Shown here: positions 58,539 to 64,000 of the stretch, piece after piece
How positions within the stretch are numbered: position 1 is the stretch's first letter
How the letters are laid out: every line of letters starts with the position of its first letter
From: Duganella sp. Root1480D1
GTDB taxonomy: Bacteria > Pseudomonadota > Gammaproteobacteria > Burkholderiales > Burkholderiaceae_D
NCBI RefSeq assembly: GCF_001427305.1
Contig: NZ_LMFZ01000012.1
Span: 124,001-188,000, forward strand
Direction of reading: 5' to 3'
DNA: 64,000 nucleotides
Position numbers and translations under genes: made by a program
The notes under the pieces: model-generated
What the model saw: the letters and a program-made list of their open reading frames with translations, nothing else
What the model was told of the DNA's origin: nothing
Database searches by the model: none

Positions 58539-59090
58539 ATGAATACGACCCACACCACCGCGCCCACCGGCGCCAGCAACTGGCCAGCCCGGTTTGCCCG
58601 TCCCGCCCTGGCTGCAGCAACCCTCGCAGTAGCCATAGTCGCCGCCTCACTTGCCGCCTCACCCATGGCCATCGCGGCCGGCAATGTCCTGAAGGCTTTC
58701 GAGCCGCAAAGCGTCGAACAGATCGCCGCCAGCCACAAAGGCAAACCGTTCGTCGTCCTGGTCTGGTCCATGGATTGCGAATTCTGCCAGCACAGCCTGG
58801 ACGTGCTGTCGAAAGCCCGTTCCGCCAATCCCGGCTTCGACATCGTCACCATCACCACCGACCCGCTGTCCGATGCCGCCCTGTCGCAAATGGTCAAGAA
58901 GCGCCTGTCCGGGATCGACCTGCTGGCCGACGCCTGGAGCTTCGGCGAGCTGGCACCGGAACGCCTGCGTTACGCCATCGATCCACGCTGGCGCGGCGAA
59001 AAACCGCGCAGCTATTGGTACGACGCCCAGGGCCAGCGCATCGCCTACTCCGGCGTCATCACGCCAAGCCTGATCGAGAAGATGCGCTGA
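58539..59090 (+). CDS. Thioredoxin-like exported protein with CxxC
   Basis: This 183-residue protein has an N-terminal membrane anchor or long signal (about 20-47) and a thioredoxin/TlpA-like domain with active site Cys80-Glu-Phe-Cys83 in W-S-M-D-C-E-F-C. A later P-R-S-Y-W-Y-D-A-Q-G-Q-R strand follows the fold; the expected cis-Pro is near T-P-S. It probably reduces disulfides or helps metal delivery in the periplasm. It is 3 nt after the Asp-box gene, so the pair is co-transcribed. Confidence 0.82.
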   Translation: MNTTHTTAPTGASNWPARFARPALAAATLAVAIVAASLAASPMAIAAGNVLKAFEPQSVEQIAASHKGKPFVVLVWSMDCEFCQHSLDVLSKARSANPGFDIVTITTDPLSDAALSQMVKKRLSGIDLLADAWSFGELAPERLRYAIDPRWRGEKPRSYWYDAQGQRIAYSGVITPSLIEKMR

Positions 59091-59148
59091 TCGCGAAAAC
59101 TTGATCGAGTTCATGGTTTGACAACTGCCCAGTCGCTACGATGGGCAC

Positions 59149-59484
59149 ATGTTCTCGCACCGCACCACTCGCCGCTTCGTAACACTGCTGTTGCTGCTGT
59201 ATGTAGCACTGCAAAGCTACGCAGCCGCAGCGCAGGTGGCGATGCCGAAGATGGATCACGCAGCATGCGCCGATCATCACGAAGGCCACAAACAACATGG
59301 GATGGCGGACTGCTTCACCCAGTGCACGCTGTGCGGCGCCCTGGTAATGGCGCCCGGCTACAGCAAGCCCTCCGCTCCCGCACCGCATGACCTCACAGGT
59401 CCTCGGATCGCCATCATCGCGGCGCAGTACGATGGCGAATCCCATCTGCCGCACCAGGCGCGGGGACCGCCGTCCGCAGTGTGA
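59149..59484 (+). CDS. DUF2946 family protein
   Basis: This 111-residue protein has one N-terminal hydrophobic segment and a His/Met/Cys-rich middle: M-P-K-M-D-H-A-A-C, D-H-H-E-G-H-K-Q-H-G-M-A-D-C and F-T-Q-C-T-L-C (Cys40, 55, 59 and 62). This pattern is typical of DUF2946 proteins, which are usually encoded beside TonB-dependent copper receptors. Copper binding in the periplasm is likely by composition. It lies 68 nt before the receptor gene. Confidence 0.85.
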   Translation: MFSHRTTRRFVTLLLLLYVALQSYAAAAQVAMPKMDHAACADHHEGHKQHGMADCFTQCTLCGALVMAPGYSKPSAPAPHDLTGPRIAIIAAQYDGESHLPHQARGPPSAV

Positions 59485-59552
59485 CACCTGCTCTTATTCC
59501 AAATGCGCCGCCGCCCCCGGCGGCGCACGAATCGTCACACCGGAGAATAAAA

Positions 59553-61646
59553 ATGAAACCGCAGCTACGCAAGCACCTGCTTGCAATGTCTGTTGCCGCC
59601 GCCCTTCCCTGCTACGCGCAAACCTCCCTCCCCAGCGTCATCATCACCGGCACCAATCCCGACGTCATGCAAGTAGACGTCAGCAAGAAAGGCTTCCCCA
59701 GCGATACCGCAAACCTGCTGCAATCCGTGGCCGGCGTCAGCATGGTCAGCGGCGGCGGCGTGTCCGGCCTGCCATCGATCCGAGGCCTGGCGGACGACCG
59801 CCTGCGCATCCAGGTAGACGGCATGGACCTGGTCTCGGCCTGCGCCAACCATATGAATCCCGCGCTGTCGTACATCGCACCATCGCAAGTTGAATCGATC
59901 CAGGTCCTGCCCGGCATTACGCCCGTCAGCGTTGGCGGCGACAGCATTGGCGGCACCATCCGCGTGCGCTCGGCCGACCCGAAATTCGCGGAGGCCGGCG
60001 CGCTACTGCGTGAAGGACAAGCCACCTTCGTCTACCGCAGCAACGGCAACGTGCGCGACGCCAGCCTGGCCGCGACCGCGGCCAGCGAAACTTTCTCCGC
60101 CAGCTATCGCGGCGCCGCGATCAAGGCGCAAAATTACGAAGAAGGCGGCGGCCAGGAAATCGGCTCCTCCGCCTATGAATCCCGCAACCATTCGCTGACG
60201 CTGGCCATGCGCTCGGAAGCGCGCCTGCTGCAACTCAAGCTCGGCCTGCAGCGCATGCCCTACCAGGGCTTCCCCAACCAGCGCATGGACCTGACCCGCA
60301 ACGACAGCGAGCAAATTAACCTGCGCTACCTCGAACGCTTCGGCTGGGGCACGCTGGAAGGCCGCGCCTACCACGAGCACACCCGCCATGCGATGAACTT
60401 CGGACCGGACAAGCAATTCTGGTATGGCGCAAAGAAGAACATCCCCGGCATGCCGATGGATACCGAAGGCAAGAACACCGGCGTTTCGCTCAAGGCCACC
60501 ATCGCGCTGTCGCAGCCCGACACGCTGCGCGTCGGCGCCGACTACCGCCGCTATCGGCTGGACGACTGGTGGGATCCTTCCGGCGGCGGCATGGCGCCGG
60601 ACACCTTCTGGAATATCCGCGACGGCCAGCGCGATCGCCTCGGCGCCTTTGCGGAATGGGACCGCCGCTGGAATCCGGCCTGGTTCACCCAGTTCGGCGT
60701 GCGCGGTGAAGTGCTTACCAGCGATACCGGCACCGTACAAGGCTATAACGCCGGCTACAACAAGGATGCATCCGCCTTCAACGCCCTTGACCGCAAGCGC
60801 AACGACCATAACCTGGACCTAACGGCCCAGGCACGCTACGTGCCGTCGCAGGACATGACCGTCAAGTTCGGCTATGCCCGCAAAACCCGCTCGCCGAACC
60901 TGTATGAACGCTACACCTGGTCCACCGGCGGGATGGCGATGGCCATGGTGAACATCGCCGGCGACGGCAACGGCTATGTCGGCGATCCGTCGCTGCGGCC
61001 GGAAGTGGCGCACATGGCCACCGGCAGCATCGAATGGCACGATCCGGCGCAGGAAAAATGGTCGCTCGCCATTTCGCCTTACTACACCAGGGTCAGCGAC
61101 TACATCGACGCACGCTGCCTCACTACCTGCAAAGCGGGCGCCTTCGTCAACCTGCGCTTCGCCAACGTCGACGCCCGCCTGTATGGCACTGAAGTGTCGG
61201 CGCATGCGGCCCTGGCCTCGGGCAGCTACGGCACGCTGTCGGGCGATATGCTGGTCAACTACGTGCGCGGGGAAAACCGCAGCACTGGCGACAAGCTGTA
61301 CAACATGATGCCGCTGAACACCCGCCTGGCACTGAACCACCGCCGCGGCGCGTGGAGCAATGTGCTCGAACTGCAGGCTGTCACCTCGAAGGATCGCGTC
61401 TCGACGCTGCACAACGAACTGCGCACCGCCGGCTATGCGCTTGCCACCCTGCGTACCAGCTACGCCTGGAACAAGGTACAGCTCGACTTCGGCGTGGCAA
61501 ACCTGTTCGACCGCCGCTATGACCTGCCTTTGGGCGGGGCCTACGTCGGCCAGGGCATGACCATGGCGCTGAACGGCGTTCCCTATGGGATCGGGGTGCG
61601 CGGCACGGGGCGTTCGGTGTATGCCGGCCTGACCTTCAGGCTGTGA
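59553..61646 (+). CDS. TonB-dependent receptor, probable copper uptake (OprC/NosA-like)
   Basis: This 697-residue outer-membrane receptor has a signal peptide, a plug domain (about 35-145) and a 22-strand barrel ending in F-R-L. The plug contains S-A-C-A-N-H-M-N-P (Cys97, His100, Met101), the Cu-ligand type signature of OprC/NosA-like receptors, and Q-V-L-P-G-I-T-P. The ATG at 59553 has GGAG about 9 nt upstream. With the DUF2946 and thioredoxin-like genes upstream it forms a copper-acquisition group; no P-type ATPase is in the window. Confidence 0.88.
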   Translation: MKPQLRKHLLAMSVAAALPCYAQTSLPSVIITGTNPDVMQVDVSKKGFPSDTANLLQSVAGVSMVSGGGVSGLPSIRGLADDRLRIQVDGMDLVSACANHMNPALSYIAPSQVESIQVLPGITPVSVGGDSIGGTIRVRSADPKFAEAGALLREGQATFVYRSNGNVRDASLAATAASETFSASYRGAAIKAQNYEEGGGQEIGSSAYESRNHSLTLAMRSEARLLQLKLGLQRMPYQGFPNQRMDLTRNDSEQINLRYLERFGWGTLEGRAYHEHTRHAMNFGPDKQFWYGAKKNIPGMPMDTEGKNTGVSLKATIALSQPDTLRVGADYRRYRLDDWWDPSGGGMAPDTFWNIRDGQRDRLGAFAEWDRRWNPAWFTQFGVRGEVLTSDTGTVQGYNAGYNKDASAFNALDRKRNDHNLDLTAQARYVPSQDMTVKFGYARKTRSPNLYERYTWSTGGMAMAMVNIAGDGNGYVGDPSLRPEVAHMATGSIEWHDPAQEKWSLAISPYYTRVSDYIDARCLTTCKAGAFVNLRFANVDARLYGTEVSAHAALASGSYGTLSGDMLVNYVRGENRSTGDKLYNMMPLNTRLALNHRRGAWSNVLELQAVTSKDRVSTLHNELRTAGYALATLRTSYAWNKVQLDFGVANLFDRRYDLPLGGAYVGQGMTMALNGVPYGIGVRGTGRSVYAGLTFRL

Positions 61647-61651
61647 AAAAA

Positions 61652-61694
61652 CGGTATATCAAACCGATATAGGAGCCGCGAAATAAGCCATTGG
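61652..61694 (+). promoter_or_regulatory. Shared regulon box upstream of the GH2 gene
   Basis: TATATC and GATATA form a 6-5-6 inverted repeat (61655-61671). CCGATAT is followed after exactly 19 nt by ATTGG (61690-61694). The spacer contains GAAATAAGCC, very close to CAAATAAGTC at the arabonate dehydratase promoter. The left half-site is less well conserved than in the other three boxes. Confidence 0.65.
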
Positions 61695-61717
61695 TAAGCT
61701 ATTGCTGTCGACCGTAG

Positions 61718-64000
<2,283 letters not shown>

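Overview
The window is about 64 kb of GC-rich chromosomal DNA from a Gram-negative bacterium. Gene content and style suggest a betaproteobacterium of the Oxalobacteraceae (Massilia/Duganella type): a betaproteobacterial sbcB-pyrF-lemA setting, many Sec-secreted and beta-barrel proteins, plant-polysaccharide enzymes and an oxidative L-arabinose pathway. This assignment is inference from gene families; no rRNA or other phylogenetic marker is present. I saw no tRNA, rRNA, CRISPR array, transposase or prophage gene.

Positions 1-12.4 kb hold mostly housekeeping genes: the sbcB end, pyrF, lemA with two TPM-domain genes, an SDR oxidoreductase, a chemotaxis receptor, a VanZ-like protein, lipoproteins, a TraB/GumN-like protein, an M20 peptidase, a solute-binding protein and an MFS exporter. 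Positions 12.4-21.8 kb hold the most unusual locus. Two divergent operons meet at a 449-bp intergenic region carrying a long hairpin and a perfect 16-bp palindrome. The left operon has four small secreted proteins sharing a motif of the type D-x-E-L-S-x-V-x-G-x-D-G just after the signal peptide. The right operon encodes an orphan C39-like peptidase, two outer-membrane beta-barrels, a DUF2059-like protein, an AraC regulator, a two-part MshEN-like protein with the same secreted-type motif, and a secreted START-like protein. The set resembles the poorly understood fil ('putative pilus system') genes of Acinetobacter, but the c-di-GMP-receptor-like fusion is unexpected.

Positions 21.8-32.8 kb are mixed: a DUF4019 gene and a GntR/FadR regulator, an inverted array of 10-bp repeats, a less GC-rich block of small hypothetical genes, an M28 peptidase, gluQ, an alpha/beta hydrolase, and a LysR/MFS pair.

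Positions 32.9-57.2 kb form one large arabinan/L-arabinose utilisation locus. It has secreted GH43, GH51, GH127 and GH97 enzymes, an ABC sugar importer with two permeases (YtfQRT-YjfF type), a GPH symporter, aldose epimerase, and the complete non-phosphorylative pathway from L-arabinose to 2-oxoglutarate (dehydrogenase, lactonase, arabonate dehydratase, KDA dehydratase, semialdehyde dehydrogenase). A LysR regulator ends the transporter operon. Three promoters in this locus, plus that of a GH2 beta-galactosidase at the right edge, share a CGATAT box followed exactly 19 nt later by ATTAG/ATTGG, so they probably form one regulon.

Positions 57.4-61.6 kb hold a probable copper-uptake group: an Asp-box repeat protein with a CxCC motif, a thioredoxin-like protein, a DUF2946 protein and a TonB-dependent receptor with a Cys/His/Met-rich plug motif. 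The window ends inside the GH2 beta-galactosidase gene.
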